Part shown: positions 43,226 through 52,229 of the stretch, one piece after another | Position numbering within the stretch: position 1 is the first letter of the stretch | Layout: each line of letters starts with the position of its first letter | Assembly: GCF_000621445.1 (NCBI RefSeq) | Contig: NZ_KK211280.1 | Span: forward strand, 49,644-113,643 | Reading direction: 5' to 3' | From: Alkalihalobacillus bogoriensis ATCC BAA-922 | GTDB lineage: Bacteria > Bacillota > Bacilli > Bacillales > Bacillaceae_F | DNA: 64,000 nucleotides | The notes under the pieces: model-generated | What the model was told of the DNA's origin: nothing | Databases searched by the model: none | Seen by the model: the letters and a program-made list of their open reading frames with translations, nothing else | Translations under genes and position numbers: made by a program

Positions 43226-46214
43226 TCCAAACAAAATCATCCTTCATGGTGGTTGGATCGATAATCATTTGTTTGTATGGGGAGAACAAAAACAACATAA
43301 AAAATATCAAGACTTTATCAATTTTCAATATCCGTTTTTATATTCTCCATTTGAATTAAAATTACAATTGTTTCAAAATGATCCAACATCCTATTATGGA
43401 ACGTTTATTGAAGTGGATAAGGCGATGATCCATGTCCCTATCTTTCAGAGACAATTTCACTCACAAGCCGGAGAAGCAACGGTATATCAAGCCAACAATG
43501 AAGATACGTCTTTTCGATTTCCAATTGAAGGTGTAAAAATCGATGTAAACCGTATAGGTCAGCACCTTCCTACATTATTATCATGGAAGAACAGAACAGA
43601 ATGGATTATTGATGATGACTTACTTTTTTGGATCCGGTTATTAGAAGAAATTGGAGATGAAATTATAGCCGGACAGTTCTTGCCTTCTGTTACAGGCAAA
43701 TGGCAATTATCAGATTTTGATTTATCGACATGGGAGGCATGTATCCCCCTTTCATCGGTCGCATTATCACATCCAAGCTTATATACATTACAACAAAAAC
43801 AAGAAGTTCATGACTATGCAATTGAACTAGAACCCATTGTTCAATCGATAACAGATGTTCTGATCCGTCATACTATACAAGTTGACTCAAATGTCAACTC
43901 GGCCTTTCAAGCGTTACAATCTGAAAAACCAACTGTTGTGCGAACTCATTTGCAAGCACTCGAAACAAAAGCAACGAAAGTCGAAGAATATATTCAGGAA
44001 AATGAATGGCTTGAACAAATCGGCGCTGTTTCTGTTACTCCATTTAAAATTGGCATTGCGGTTGAAGAACCCGTTAATGAAAATGGAAGATGGACAGTTT
44101 CCTTATTTGTCCAAGACCGGAATAATCCGAATCATGTTGTGACAATGCAAGATTTGCAAATAGGAAATCATCCATGGCGGACAAATCCAATCCCAACACT
44201 TAAGGAAAAAATTGCAATGGCTCAACGGAAAATCCCGTTTCTCGAAAATTTGTCTTCAACAAATCCATCAATCGATGTAACAAAAGAAGAAATCTATTAT
44301 TTTCTAACTGAACAATATGAACAAATGGTAACGCTCGGGTTTGCCATTGCTGTGCCACAATGGTGGAAAAATCGGACACAGCAATCATTATCTGTTCAAA
44401 TTGAAATGGATCAAGATGACAAACCCTTTCAACAAACACCTGATCCCATTATGAATTGGGAAAACCTAGCTCAATTTAATTATGAAGTGTCAATTGGGGG
44501 GAATGTCATTAGTGAAGAAGACTTTTTAAAACTAGTAGATGAACAACATTCTCTTATCCATGTAAAAGGAAAATGGATGTTTTGGGACCCTCAACAAGCA
44601 AAAAAGTTAAAAGCTCAATTAGAAAAACAACAGAAAAGCTCTTATTCTGCCCTACAAGCACTTGATATTACGCAAGAGGACGACGATTTTCATTACGATA
44701 TAAAATGGAATGAACAGTTTCAACAACTATTACAGGAAGTTTATAATAAAAATGTGCCTATCCATAATACCCCAACATCACTTTGCGGGACATTACGCCC
44801 ATACCAACAACAAGGAATGTCATGGTTATTACAAATGAGAAAAGTAGGGTTCGGCGCTTGTTTAGCCGATGATATGGGATTAGGAAAATCCATTCAGACC
44901 ATTGCCTATATTCTATCTGTCATTGAACAAAGTAAACATCTTGATAAAGCTCCTTTTCTACTCATTTGTCCCACTTCTCTCATTGGGAATTGGCATGAAG
45001 AGTTAAAGAAGTTTGCACCACTGTTATCCATTTACATTCATCACGGAGCAAGCCGCTTGGCAGAAGATGAATTTACATCAAGTCTTTCTTCAATCGATGT
45101 GATTATAACATCTTATGCCCTAGCATTCCGTGACCAAGATATGTTTTTACAGTTCAAGTGGAACGGATTAATTTTAGATGAAGCCCAACATATAAAAAAT
45201 ATTGAAACTAAACAACGTAAAGCGATTAAGAAATTAACAGCTTTTCACCGCCTTGCTTTAACAGGGACACCCATTGAAAATCGTTTGAAAGAATTATGGT
45301 CGATTATTGATTTATTAAATCACGGGTATCTTGGCTCGTTCAAACAGTTCACCCAAACGTTCAGCAAAGAAATTGAAGCAATAGATGGGAACAAAGAACG
45401 GCTTGAACAGCTACAACAACTAATATCCCCATTTATACTAAGACGGAAAAAGTCAGATGAGTCATTGAAATTGCAACTTCCTGAAAAAAGTGAACAAACT
45501 TATCAAGTTGGATTAACAATTGAACAAGCGAGTTTGTACCAAGCAATTATTAATGATTTGTTTTCTTCAATTGATACTCGAACAGAAATCGAAAAACGCG
45601 CCTTAATTTTAAGTAGTCTTACAAAATTGAAACAAATTTGTAATCACCCTGCTCAATATTTAAAAGAAAAAGAGTCGCTTGATAATCGGTCAGAAAAATG
45701 GGATTTGCTTATGACTCTTGTTGAACAAATTATTGATCGGGATGAAAAACTATTAATCTTTACCCAATTTAAAGAGATGGGCGATTTAATTCAACAAGCA
45801 CTTTCAAGACAGTTAAAATATGATGTCCCGTTTCTTCATGGAGGATTACAGCGTACAAAACGGGAGCAAATGATTAGTCAGTTCAAAGAAAACGAAAAGA
45901 TTAAAGTGTTTATTTTATCTTTAAAAGCAGGTGGAGTCGGTTTGAATTTAACCGCCGCCACTCATGTTATTCATTATGATCGTTGGTGGAATCCAGCAGT
46001 AGAAAAGCAGGCAACCGACCGTGCTTACCGAATCGGTCAAACCGAAAATGTAACTGTGTATAAATTTATCACAAAAGGAACATTAGAAGAGCGAATCGAC
46101 GCCATGTTACAGCGAAAAGAAAAACTAGCGGAAGAAGTATTAACAGTTGGAGAAAAGCAACTCTCAGAGTTATCGGTTGATGAGTTAAAAGAATTGCTTG
46201 AATTACGATTGTAA
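43209..46214 (+). CDS. SNF2-family helicase (YwqA-like)
   Basis: A 1001-residue SWI2/SNF2 ATPase. Helicase core: motif I LADDMGLGKSIQTIAYIL, motif Ia LICPTSLIGNW, motif II LILDEAQHIKN (DEAQ), motif III LALTGTPIENRL, motif IV-V LLIFTQFKEMGD and LKAGGVGLNLTAATHVIHYDRWWNP, motif VI DRAYRIGQ. The first ~480 residues are the SNF2-associated region. The start is a TTG with AGGAG ten bases upstream, after an in-frame stop, overlapping the preceding gene by 17 bp. Likely a double-stranded-DNA or nucleoprotein translocase; the biological role is not known. Confidence 0.93.
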   Translation: MTYHYNPNKIILHGGWIDNHLFVWGEQKQHKKYQDFINFQYPFLYSPFELKLQLFQNDPTSYYGTFIEVDKAMIHVPIFQRQFHSQAGEATVYQANNEDTSFRFPIEGVKIDVNRIGQHLPTLLSWKNRTEWIIDDDLLFWIRLLEEIGDEIIAGQFLPSVTGKWQLSDFDLSTWEACIPLSSVALSHPSLYTLQQKQEVHDYAIELEPIVQSITDVLIRHTIQVDSNVNSAFQALQSEKPTVVRTHLQALETKATKVEEYIQENEWLEQIGAVSVTPFKIGIAVEEPVNENGRWTVSLFVQDRNNPNHVVTMQDLQIGNHPWRTNPIPTLKEKIAMAQRKIPFLENLSSTNPSIDVTKEEIYYFLTEQYEQMVTLGFAIAVPQWWKNRTQQSLSVQIEMDQDDKPFQQTPDPIMNWENLAQFNYEVSIGGNVISEEDFLKLVDEQHSLIHVKGKWMFWDPQQAKKLKAQLEKQQKSSYSALQALDITQEDDDFHYDIKWNEQFQQLLQEVYNKNVPIHNTPTSLCGTLRPYQQQGMSWLLQMRKVGFGACLADDMGLGKSIQTIAYILSVIEQSKHLDKAPFLLICPTSLIGNWHEELKKFAPLLSIYIHHGASRLAEDEFTSSLSSIDVIITSYALAFRDQDMFLQFKWNGLILDEAQHIKNIETKQRKAIKKLTAFHRLALTGTPIENRLKELWSIIDLLNHGYLGSFKQFTQTFSKEIEAIDGNKERLEQLQQLISPFILRRKKSDESLKLQLPEKSEQTYQVGLTIEQASLYQAIINDLFSSIDTRTEIEKRALILSSLTKLKQICNHPAQYLKEKESLDNRSEKWDLLMTLVEQIIDRDEKLLIFTQFKEMGDLIQQALSRQLKYDVPFLHGGLQRTKREQMISQFKENEKIKVFILSLKAGGVGLNLTAATHVIHYDRWWNPAVEKQATDRAYRIGQTENVTVYKFITKGTLEERIDAMLQRKEKLAEEVLTVGEKQLSELSVDELKELLELRL

Positions 46215-46236
46215 CCTAAAGTTTTGGGGGATTGAC

Positions 46237-46410
46237 ATGCAGGAACATAATTTACAGTCATTTTGGAAAATGCGAGGGACACTCCCTGCGCATACGGAAA
46301 GAACAGTGAAAAATAAAGATGGCCTAGACGAGAAGTGGGTCTCCTTTTTAAAAGCAATTGAACAAGCTGGCAAATCTCAATGGAAAGAAAATGATGATAA
46401 AGAAGCCTAG
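46237..46410 (+). CDS. small protein downstream of the SNF2 gene
   Basis: 57 residues (QSFWKMRGTLPAHTERTVKN, WVSFLKAIEQAGKSQWKEN), hydrophilic, family not recognised. GGGGGA is six bases before the ATG at 46237. It starts 22 bp after the SNF2 stop and precedes a strong terminator, so it ends the ywqBA-like operon. Confidence 0.65.
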   Translation: MQEHNLQSFWKMRGTLPAHTERTVKNKDGLDEKWVSFLKAIEQAGKSQWKENDDKEA

Positions 46411-46425
46411 GCTAGGCATGCTTAA

Positions 46426-46468
46426 GGGAAGCCTCTTCGTGTTTTTGCACTGTGGAGGCTTCCCTTTT
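46426..46468 (+). terminator. terminator of the SNF2 operon
   Basis: GGGAAGCCTC and GAGGCTTCCC form a perfect 10-bp stem followed by TTTTAT. Confidence 0.85.
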
Positions 46469-46527
46469 ATCTTTCATTTAAAAGTGACACAGTTTTTTCT
46501 TCAACAATTTTCGTATTAAAGCTCATG

Positions 46528-47004
46528 TTACTTTTGAATTTCTACTGTTTTTTCTACTTTTATTTCACCTTTATTTACTTGTTCACCATTCACTTCGATC
46601 GCATCAAGGGAGGCAACAATATGATAAACACCAGGTTGTAGCATTTTATAATTCCACGTATCACTAAAAGTTAACGTCTCACTTGGGGCCAGTTCACTTG
46701 TAATCAATGCCATCGTAAACATTTTCCCTTCAGAATATCGATATACTACATCTTGATTTTCATTTTTTACTGTAATTTCAAATTGTTGCCCAGATGGGAA
46801 TAATATCGATACATCCTCTTCCCCTTTGTTTGTTACTTGAAATAAAAACGAAAGAGCATTTTCTTTTTCCTCGACCTCTAAAGTTAAAGCTAACATCTTC
46901 CACATTTGTTCTTCCACGTTTGTTTCCCCTCCATTCACACTTTCATTTGTCCCACAACCGGCTACCATGAAAACAACTAGAAACCAAAACACCCATTTTT
47001 TCAT
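46528..47004 (-). CDS. BsuPI-domain lipoprotein
   Basis: A 158-residue lipoprotein (lipobox VAGCG) with a BsuPI-type beta-sandwich: FLFQVTNKGEEDVSILFPSGQQFEITVKN, VVYRYSEGKMFTMALI, LAPSETLTFSDTW and LQPGVYHIVASL. BsuPI is an intracellular proteinase inhibitor in Bacillus; exported versions have unknown targets. It follows the YitT-family gene by 17 bp and may be cotranscribed. Confidence 0.82.
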   Translation of the reverse strand: MKKWVFWFLVVFMVAGCGTNESVNGGETNVEEQMWKMLALTLEVEEKENALSFLFQVTNKGEEDVSILFPSGQQFEITVKNENQDVVYRYSEGKMFTMALITSELAPSETLTFSDTWNYKMLQPGVYHIVASLDAIEVNGEQVNKGEIKVEKTVEIQK

Positions 47005-47021
47005 TATTATCCCTTCTTCCT

Positions 47022-47843
47022 TTACTGTTCCTTCCGAAATAATCCGAATACGCCTGCTGTTTCTACAATATTCGTAAACGCCTGTGGATCAACTGATTGA
47101 ATCACTTGTTTTAAATCATAAAGTTCATACCTTGTAATGACTGTTAGTAACATTTCTTTATCAACTTGTGAGTAGCCACCCTTTGCAGGAAGCCGCGTAA
47201 TGCCTCGGGTTATTTTTTCATGAATGGCTTCTCTCAGTTCTTCAGGCTTTGTCGTAACTATCATGGCCGTTAGTTTGACATGTCTTGTATGAATCGCATC
47301 AATAATTCTTGATGTGACATATAGTGTAACAAGTGTATATAATGCTTTTTCCCAATCAAATAAAAGCCCTGATGTAATGACAATTATGGCATTAAGAACA
47401 AAGAAATAAATGCCTAGAGGCCTGTCACTCATCCGGGAAAGAATGAGTGCAATAATATCCAATCCTCCTGTAGAAGCACCGTATTTCAATGTAATACCAG
47501 CTCCAACAGCAACGATGACACCCCCAAAAACAGCATTTAGCAATATATCCTGAGAGATTTCAATAATTGGGATAATTTCTAAAAAAAACATCGTAAGCAC
47601 AACACTAACAAAGCTATACACCGTAAATGCTTTCCCTATTTTCATCCATCCTAAAATAGCGACAGGGATATTTAATAAAAACAACAAGACCCCAGTTGAT
47701 ATCGGTAACACGGTTGCTAGTAGTTGTGCCACCCCAGTAAAACCACTCGCAAACACATTCGCTGGGATTAAAAAAATATTTAAAGCCACAGCTAGCAATA
47801 TGGCCCCAACGATAATGACAACTAACTTTTTTAAAATTTCCAT
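47022..47843 (-). CDS. YitT family membrane protein
   Basis: 273 residues: five N-terminal membrane helices of the YitT family (ALNIFLIPANVFASGFTGVAQLL, GVIVAVGAGITLKYGASTGGLDIIALIL) and a C-terminal DUF2179 cytoplasmic domain (REAIHEKITRGITRLPAKGGYS). Function is unknown. AGGTGG precedes the ATG. It lies downstream of a YitV-like esterase gene, a combination also found around B. subtilis yitT-yitV as remembered. Confidence 0.9.
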   Translation of the reverse strand: MEILKKLVVIIVGAILLAVALNIFLIPANVFASGFTGVAQLLATVLPISTGVLLFLLNIPVAILGWMKIGKAFTVYSFVSVVLTMFFLEIIPIIEISQDILLNAVFGGVIVAVGAGITLKYGASTGGLDIIALILSRMSDRPLGIYFFVLNAIIVITSGLLFDWEKALYTLVTLYVTSRIIDAIHTRHVKLTAMIVTTKPEELREAIHEKITRGITRLPAKGGYSQVDKEMLLTVITRYELYDLKQVIQSVDPQAFTNIVETAGVFGLFRKEQ

Positions 47844-47866
47844 CTTCCACCTCGTCCTTGGAATTT

Positions 47867-48631
47867 CTACACTAATTTTTTATCAAACCATTCAACTGTG
47901 GATTGAATTCCCGAACGTGAAACTTTATGGTCAACCGACTTTTCTGACATAAATGCTAAATTTTCTCGTTTCGTTTGATACAATGCTTGAACTTGATCAT
48001 AAAATTTCTTTGAATATGGATATGGCACTACATTATCTTCTTCACCATGCCAAATAAATAATGGACGTTGTTTAAGTGAATCCATTTGTACAGACAAGTC
48101 ATATTCGGCTAATGCGTTAATTTGCATTTGAATTTCTTGCTCATTCAGTCGAATTCCTTGCTTAGATAATGCTTTAATTTGTTCATTGGCAAAGTGTTGA
48201 TAATAAGGGGTTCCCATTAAGGAAGCTGCCGCTTTGATCCATGGATATTTTGCTAAAGCTCCGTATGTAATAATACCTCCCATTGATGTCCCAGCCATTC
48301 CAACTAATCCATCTAATATAAGTGATTTCCTCTCGAATTCTTCTTTTAAAACACCAATTTCTTTAATAGATTGAACAACCATTTCCCAAAATTTCAATTC
48401 TCTTGTCTTATAATCAATAGACCCTTCACGTTCTCCATGATAAATTACATCAGGTAAAATTACCCGATATCCTTTTTCTGCAAGTAGATAGGCATAATGA
48501 AGATTATGTTCCTTCGCACTTGTATAACCATGAATAAAAAAAACGAGCGGTAACGGGGCTAGCTGTTGCTGTTCCTGGGCAATATGTAAAACCGGAATCG
48601 ATGCTACATGTTCTTGTTTAATTGTTATCAT
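47867..48631 (-). CDS. alpha/beta hydrolase, YitV-like esterase
   Basis: A 254-residue serine hydrolase with oxyanion-region FIHGYTSAKEHN, nucleophile AGTSMGGI, acid EEDNVVP and catalytic His in SVDHKVS. It resembles B. subtilis YitV and the dienelactone hydrolase or prolyl oligopeptidase type. The start at 48631 has AAGGTGG six bases upstream; an ATG at 48652 lacks a ribosome site. It is followed by the YitT-family gene. Confidence 0.85.
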   Translation of the reverse strand: MITIKQEHVASIPVLHIAQEQQQLAPLPLVFFIHGYTSAKEHNLHYAYLLAEKGYRVILPDVIYHGEREGSIDYKTRELKFWEMVVQSIKEIGVLKEEFERKSLILDGLVGMAGTSMGGIITYGALAKYPWIKAAASLMGTPYYQHFANEQIKALSKQGIRLNEQEIQMQINALAEYDLSVQMDSLKQRPLFIWHGEEDNVVPYPYSKKFYDQVQALYQTKRENLAFMSEKSVDHKVSRSGIQSTVEWFDKKLV

Positions 48632-48736
48632 ATCCATCCACCTTCGTCTCATTCTGAATTCTAGAAAATTATAACATTTTTTTTGACGAAGACGCTAATG
48701 TAAAAGGACTAATTTAGGCTTTCTTTGCTAACGGGA

Positions 48737-48771
48737 AAAGCACTGAAAAGATTTTGCCCTCTCAGTGCTTT
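48737..48771 (-). terminator. terminator after the small membrane protein gene
   Basis: AAAGCACTGA pairs with TCAGTGCTTT immediately downstream of the 48777-49040 gene. Confidence 0.7.
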
Positions 48772-48776
48772 CTTTA

Positions 48777-49040
48777 TTATGACGTCTTTTGTTGTTGCTC
48801 ATTATATCGTTGAATTGCATATAAAGAGCCCTCACTGACCATCTTTGCTTGTTTTTCATCATTCGGATCTGCAATTTCTTTTCGGATGGGTTCCGTTTCT
48901 TTGTTTCGTTTTAATTTACTTATAGCTTGTCCACTTATTCTTTTCATTTTACTACGGCTTTTTTTATCTAAAAATAAAATACTCGTGACTCCGACAACAG
49001 CAACACTGATTGAACTAATCACAATATTTTTTCCATTCAT
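48777..49040 (-). CDS. small membrane-anchored protein, YtxH-like
   Basis: An 87-residue protein: one N-terminal membrane helix (residues ~5-23) then a charged tail (KKSRSKMKRISGQAISKLKRN, DEKQAKMVSEGSLYAIQRYNEQQQ). It resembles YtxH-type general stress proteins only in layout. AGGAGG precedes the ATG. Confidence 0.65.
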   Translation of the reverse strand: MNGKNIVISSISVAVVGVTSILFLDKKSRSKMKRISGQAISKLKRNKETEPIRKEIADPNDEKQAKMVSEGSLYAIQRYNEQQQKTS

Positions 49041-49167
49041 TTCTATCTCCTCCTATGAATGTGTTAGTATATCAATACCCTTCTTCATTAGTTGTAAACA
49101 TTCCATCGTATGATTTCTGTGAAGAAGCACATTCTAAGAGTAGCTTCAATAAAAAGGAGGTTTTTTT

Positions 49168-49299
49168 ATGTCTGTCACAAAAGATGATGATAAAAAGAAA
49201 AAAGATAATAATGCCAAAAACCAACAAAGAAACCGTCTACGCGAAAAAAACGCCGAGCTTGGTAAACACCAATACTCAAAGAAAACCGACCATTTATAA
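49168..49299 (+). CDS. DUF3941-like 43-residue protein
   Basis: A strong ribosome site (AAAAAGGAGG) precedes an ATG opening a 43-codon frame: MSVTKDDDKKKKDNNAKNQQ, then RNRLREKNAE, then LGKHQYSKKTDHL. The acidic/lysine start and the ending QYSKKTDHL match the short Bacillaceae family DUF3941, as remembered. Highly charged, function unknown. Confidence 0.75.
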   Translation: MSVTKDDDKKKKDNNAKNQQRNRLREKNAELGKHQYSKKTDHL

Positions 49300-49386
49300 A
49301 AGAAGTTCATTCATTATACTATTGCATTTTAAAAAAACGCATTGGGGTTAACCAATGTGTTTTTTCTTAGATTGGCTTTTCAATTA

Positions 49387-49541
49387 GACACTTCTCTTCG
49401 GTTTGGCCTTGTTTTGTCCAATAGCGCCCTTCTATTGGACACTTCTACTCGTTTTCGCTCTTGTTTTGTCCTTCGTAACCGCGATGAAGGACACTTTCTC
49501 CACTTTTCCACCCGCTTTTGTCCTTCATAAACGCGATAAAA
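49387..49541. repeat. three tandem ~52-bp repeats
   Basis: Units 49387-49437, 49438-49489 and 49490-49541 each begin GACACTT, continue through a CTTGTTTTGTCC-like centre and end in a short palindrome (TTGTCCTTC...GAAGGACA, or CCAATAG...CTATTGG in unit 1). The palindrome arms differ between units but remain complementary in units 1 and 2. A related unit is at 63949-64000. Non-coding. Confidence 0.75.
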
Positions 49542-49568
49542 TTCATCTTCTCTCCAATTCCCCCTTTA

Positions 49569-49608
49569 AAAAAAGAGTTCAATTCACCCACGAATTGAAC
49601 TCTTTTTT
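49569..49608. terminator. terminator after the rhodanese gene
   Basis: AAAAAAGAGTTCAATTC pairs with GAATTGAACTCTTTTTT; T-runs on both strands. Confidence 0.85.
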
Positions 49609-49610
49609 TA

Positions 49611-49979
49611 CTATTTATATAAATCTTTAATGTCTTTCACGACATTTTCCATTCCTTCATTTGTTTCACCGTGCCATGATAACATGCCACCAGAGAAATT
49701 AATCACTTTTTCAAAGCCCTGGTCTTTAAAATATAACGAGACATTTTGGCTACGGCCACCGCTTCGACAAACAAACACATACTCTTTACTTTTATCAAAC
49801 TCATCAATAACCATCGGGATTGAACTCATTGGAACTAACGGAATGTTAGGGATATGCCCTTCCACATATTCTTCTACTTCCCTTACATCGACAATAACCG
49901 TATTGTCGTCTTTTGTTTTTAGTAATTGTTCTAATTCGGATGCCTCAATTTGAGGAATACCATCTCTTTCTTCAGCCAT
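49611..49979 (-). CDS. rhodanese-like domain protein
   Basis: A 122-residue single-domain rhodanese: VIVDVREVEEYVEGHIPNI, the active-site loop VFVCRSGGRSQ with the persulfide cysteine, and INFSGGMLSWHG. Likely a cytoplasmic sulfurtransferase or sulfur carrier. The ATG at 49979 follows AGGTGGGG; a TTG one codon earlier is possible. Confidence 0.92.
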   Translation of the reverse strand: MAEERDGIPQIEASELEQLLKTKDDNTVIVDVREVEEYVEGHIPNIPLVPMSSIPMVIDEFDKSKEYVFVCRSGGRSQNVSLYFKDQGFEKVINFSGGMLSWHGETNEGMENVVKDIKDLYK

Positions 49980-50047
49980 CAATACCCCACCTATCTATTC
50001 ATTATATACCCCACTTTACCGAAAACCCCACTACGAATGCAAGTTTA

Positions 50048-51133
50048 TCAATCAGACTGTAGTTTTCTCAATTTCCATAACCGATAAATATGACTAACGA
50101 TGACTTTTAACACCGCATACGTTGGGACAGCTAATATTAACCCGAGTAGGCCTGCAAATCGCCCCGCTGCTAATATGAGGAGAATGATCGTTAATGGATG
50201 AATCGCAAGCTTTCGTCCCATGACTTGAGGTGAGATTAAGTTGCTTTCAATTTGTTGGATGACAATAATCACAAGAATAACTAATAACGCCATAAACGGT
50301 GAGTGAATTAACCCGACGACAACCGCAGGAATCGTGCCTATCCAAGGTCCAATAAACGGGATAACATTCGTAAACATCGCCACTAACGCAAGCACTAATG
50401 GATAATCTAACTTAATAATTAAAAAAGCAATATAAGCTAGAACCCCCACACAAAAACTTACGATAATTTGACCTTGTATGTAAGAACTTAGCGCTTTATC
50501 CATATCGCCTAAAATGCGTCTAGCATCTTCTTGTTGCTTTTTCGGAAGCAGCCTTAAAAATTGTGCCGGCGCTTTTTCTCCTTCTTTTAACATATAAAAA
50601 AGGACAAATGGGATAATAATGACAATGAGAACTGCATTAGTAATAAATCCAATAAAGGATGCTAAATTTGTTCCAATCGTCGATAACACATTATTAATTG
50701 TAGTCGTTAACTCAGAACTAATTTGTTCAAAAGAAAAATTTTCATTTAATTGAAATCGTGCTAAGTATTCATTTTGTTGTAAATTATTTATTAAAGTACG
50801 AATTTCATTCATTAAGTGTGGAATGTTTTTCATAAAGCTATTCAGCTGCTTTTGCAATTCTGGACCGACTAATAAAAACAAAAATGTTAAGACGGCCGCC
50901 ACAATAATATATAAAAGAAGAATCGCGAGCGAGCGTGGCATTTTTTTTGCTAATAAATTTACAAACGGTCGAAATAAATAGTATAAAACACCAGCTAAAA
51001 TAATAGGTGCAAACAGCGTTTGAATAAGAACCGCAATCGGTCGAAAAATAAAATCAACTAACGTCGATAAGTAAATAATCAACAAAATGATAATTAAAGC
51101 ATATCCTATTCGAAAATATTTACCTTGAGGCAC
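50048..51133 (-). CDS. AI-2E family transporter (PerM-like)
   Basis: About 361 residues, with seven to eight helices and the family C-terminal pattern GQIIVSFCVGVLAYIAFLII, PLVLALVAMFTNVIPFIGPWIGTIPAVVVGL, LISPQVMGRKLAIHPLTIILLILAAGRFAGLLGLILAVPTYAV given here in part. Members include TqsA, PerM and Na+/H+ antiporters of halophiles; the substrate is unknown. The likely start is a GTG at 51133 with AAAGGGGT; an upstream TTG at 51160 is also in frame. Confidence 0.85.
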   Translation of the reverse strand: MPQGKYFRIGYALIIILLIIYLSTLVDFIFRPIAVLIQTLFAPIILAGVLYYLFRPFVNLLAKKMPRSLAILLLYIIVAAVLTFLFLLVGPELQKQLNSFMKNIPHLMNEIRTLINNLQQNEYLARFQLNENFSFEQISSELTTTINNVLSTIGTNLASFIGFITNAVLIVIIIPFVLFYMLKEGEKAPAQFLRLLPKKQQEDARRILGDMDKALSSYIQGQIIVSFCVGVLAYIAFLIIKLDYPLVLALVAMFTNVIPFIGPWIGTIPAVVVGLIHSPFMALLVILVIIVIQQIESNLISPQVMGRKLAIHPLTIILLILAAGRFAGLLGLILAVPTYAVLKVIVSHIYRLWKLRKLQSD

Positions 51134-51186
51134 TCTCCCACCCCTTTGCAATTTAAGCAATTTTTTCCCAATTATAACATGTTTTT

Positions 51187-52086
51187 TTATTTCTCGTTTG
51201 AAATGGTTTTACTTTTTCGTTCTTCTTTTGAAACGACACGTCGGTATTCTGTAGGTGAAATTCCTTCATATTGCTTAAATAACCTCGAAAAATACGTTCC
51301 GTCAGAAATACCAACTTCTTTTCCGATCGAATTAATTTTTTTATTTGTACTCGCTAATAGCCGTTTGGCTTGAAGAAGCCGATACTGATTTACATATTGA
51401 ATCGGTGTGATTCCCATTGTTTTTTGCATGCATCTTGTCACATAATCAGGATGAAACAACAGCTCTTTTGCAATATCATTAATTTTGATTGGCTCTTGAT
51501 AATGAGCATGGATAAAAGAAACAAGCTGATTTGTCACTTGTTCAGCACTAGTCGGAATTGTAATAGCTTCCAGTTGTAGCAATCTCATGCATTCACTAAA
51601 AACCATTTGCTCCTTTAGTTGATTGGCTGGATCTTTTTCATCTCCTAATGCAATTAACTGTGACAACTCTCGCAGTAAAGTTTCTCCATTGCGCAAAGGT
51701 GCATATTTAGGAATTTGAAATTCAAATAAAGCTGGACGAGTATATGTCCCTTCTCGCTTTACTATTTTCGACCAATCAATTTCCTCTTGTTCTTTTACGA
51801 CATACCCCTCTGGTAGTGAAAAATGGACCCAATCATACACCGTATCTTCTGTACAAGGATATGTACCAGAATGCTCTAAGCCTGGTGATAAAATCAAATA
51901 CTCGTTAGGCATTATGTTATAACTAATCCCCTCTTCTTGAATATGTAAACACCCTGTTTTCACTACGATTAAATCAAAAACAGAAAATCCAGAACGATAA
52001 AAATGTTTATCTCCTTTTTTAAACAATGCTTCTCCTGCTTTAATAAACGTCGGATAAGGGGGACAACTGAACGATAATATACTCAT
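51187..52086 (-). CDS. AraC family transcriptional regulator
   Basis: 299 residues: an N-terminal cupin-like sensory domain (CLHIQEEGISYNIMPNEYLI, LSPGLEHSGTYPC) and a C-terminal AraC-type double HTH (INDIAKELLFHPDYVTRCMQKTMGITPIQY, INSIGKEVGISDGTYFSRLFKQYEGISPTEYRR, shown in part). TTGGAGTG precedes the ATG at 52086. It is divergent from the MATE gene and may control it. Confidence 0.88.
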   Translation of the reverse strand: MSILSFSCPPYPTFIKAGEALFKKGDKHFYRSGFSVFDLIVVKTGCLHIQEEGISYNIMPNEYLILSPGLEHSGTYPCTEDTVYDWVHFSLPEGYVVKEQEEIDWSKIVKREGTYTRPALFEFQIPKYAPLRNGETLLRELSQLIALGDEKDPANQLKEQMVFSECMRLLQLEAITIPTSAEQVTNQLVSFIHAHYQEPIKINDIAKELLFHPDYVTRCMQKTMGITPIQYVNQYRLLQAKRLLASTNKKINSIGKEVGISDGTYFSRLFKQYEGISPTEYRRVVSKEERKSKTISNEK

Positions 52087-52229
52087 TTTTCTCACTCCAA
52101 AATTGGAAATAAAAAAGTCGGATTTGTTAAAGGTGAATCGTGTTTTTATCTATCTATTGTACCACGTTCAAAGTATACTTATATTACTTTTGTTATCACT
52201 TTATTTTTTATGAAATCAGGAGGGTTACC

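Noticed and set aside
49387..49541. Tandem repeats considered as a CRISPR array.
   Set aside because: Units are contiguous without unique spacers, repeats are diverged and no cas genes are present.
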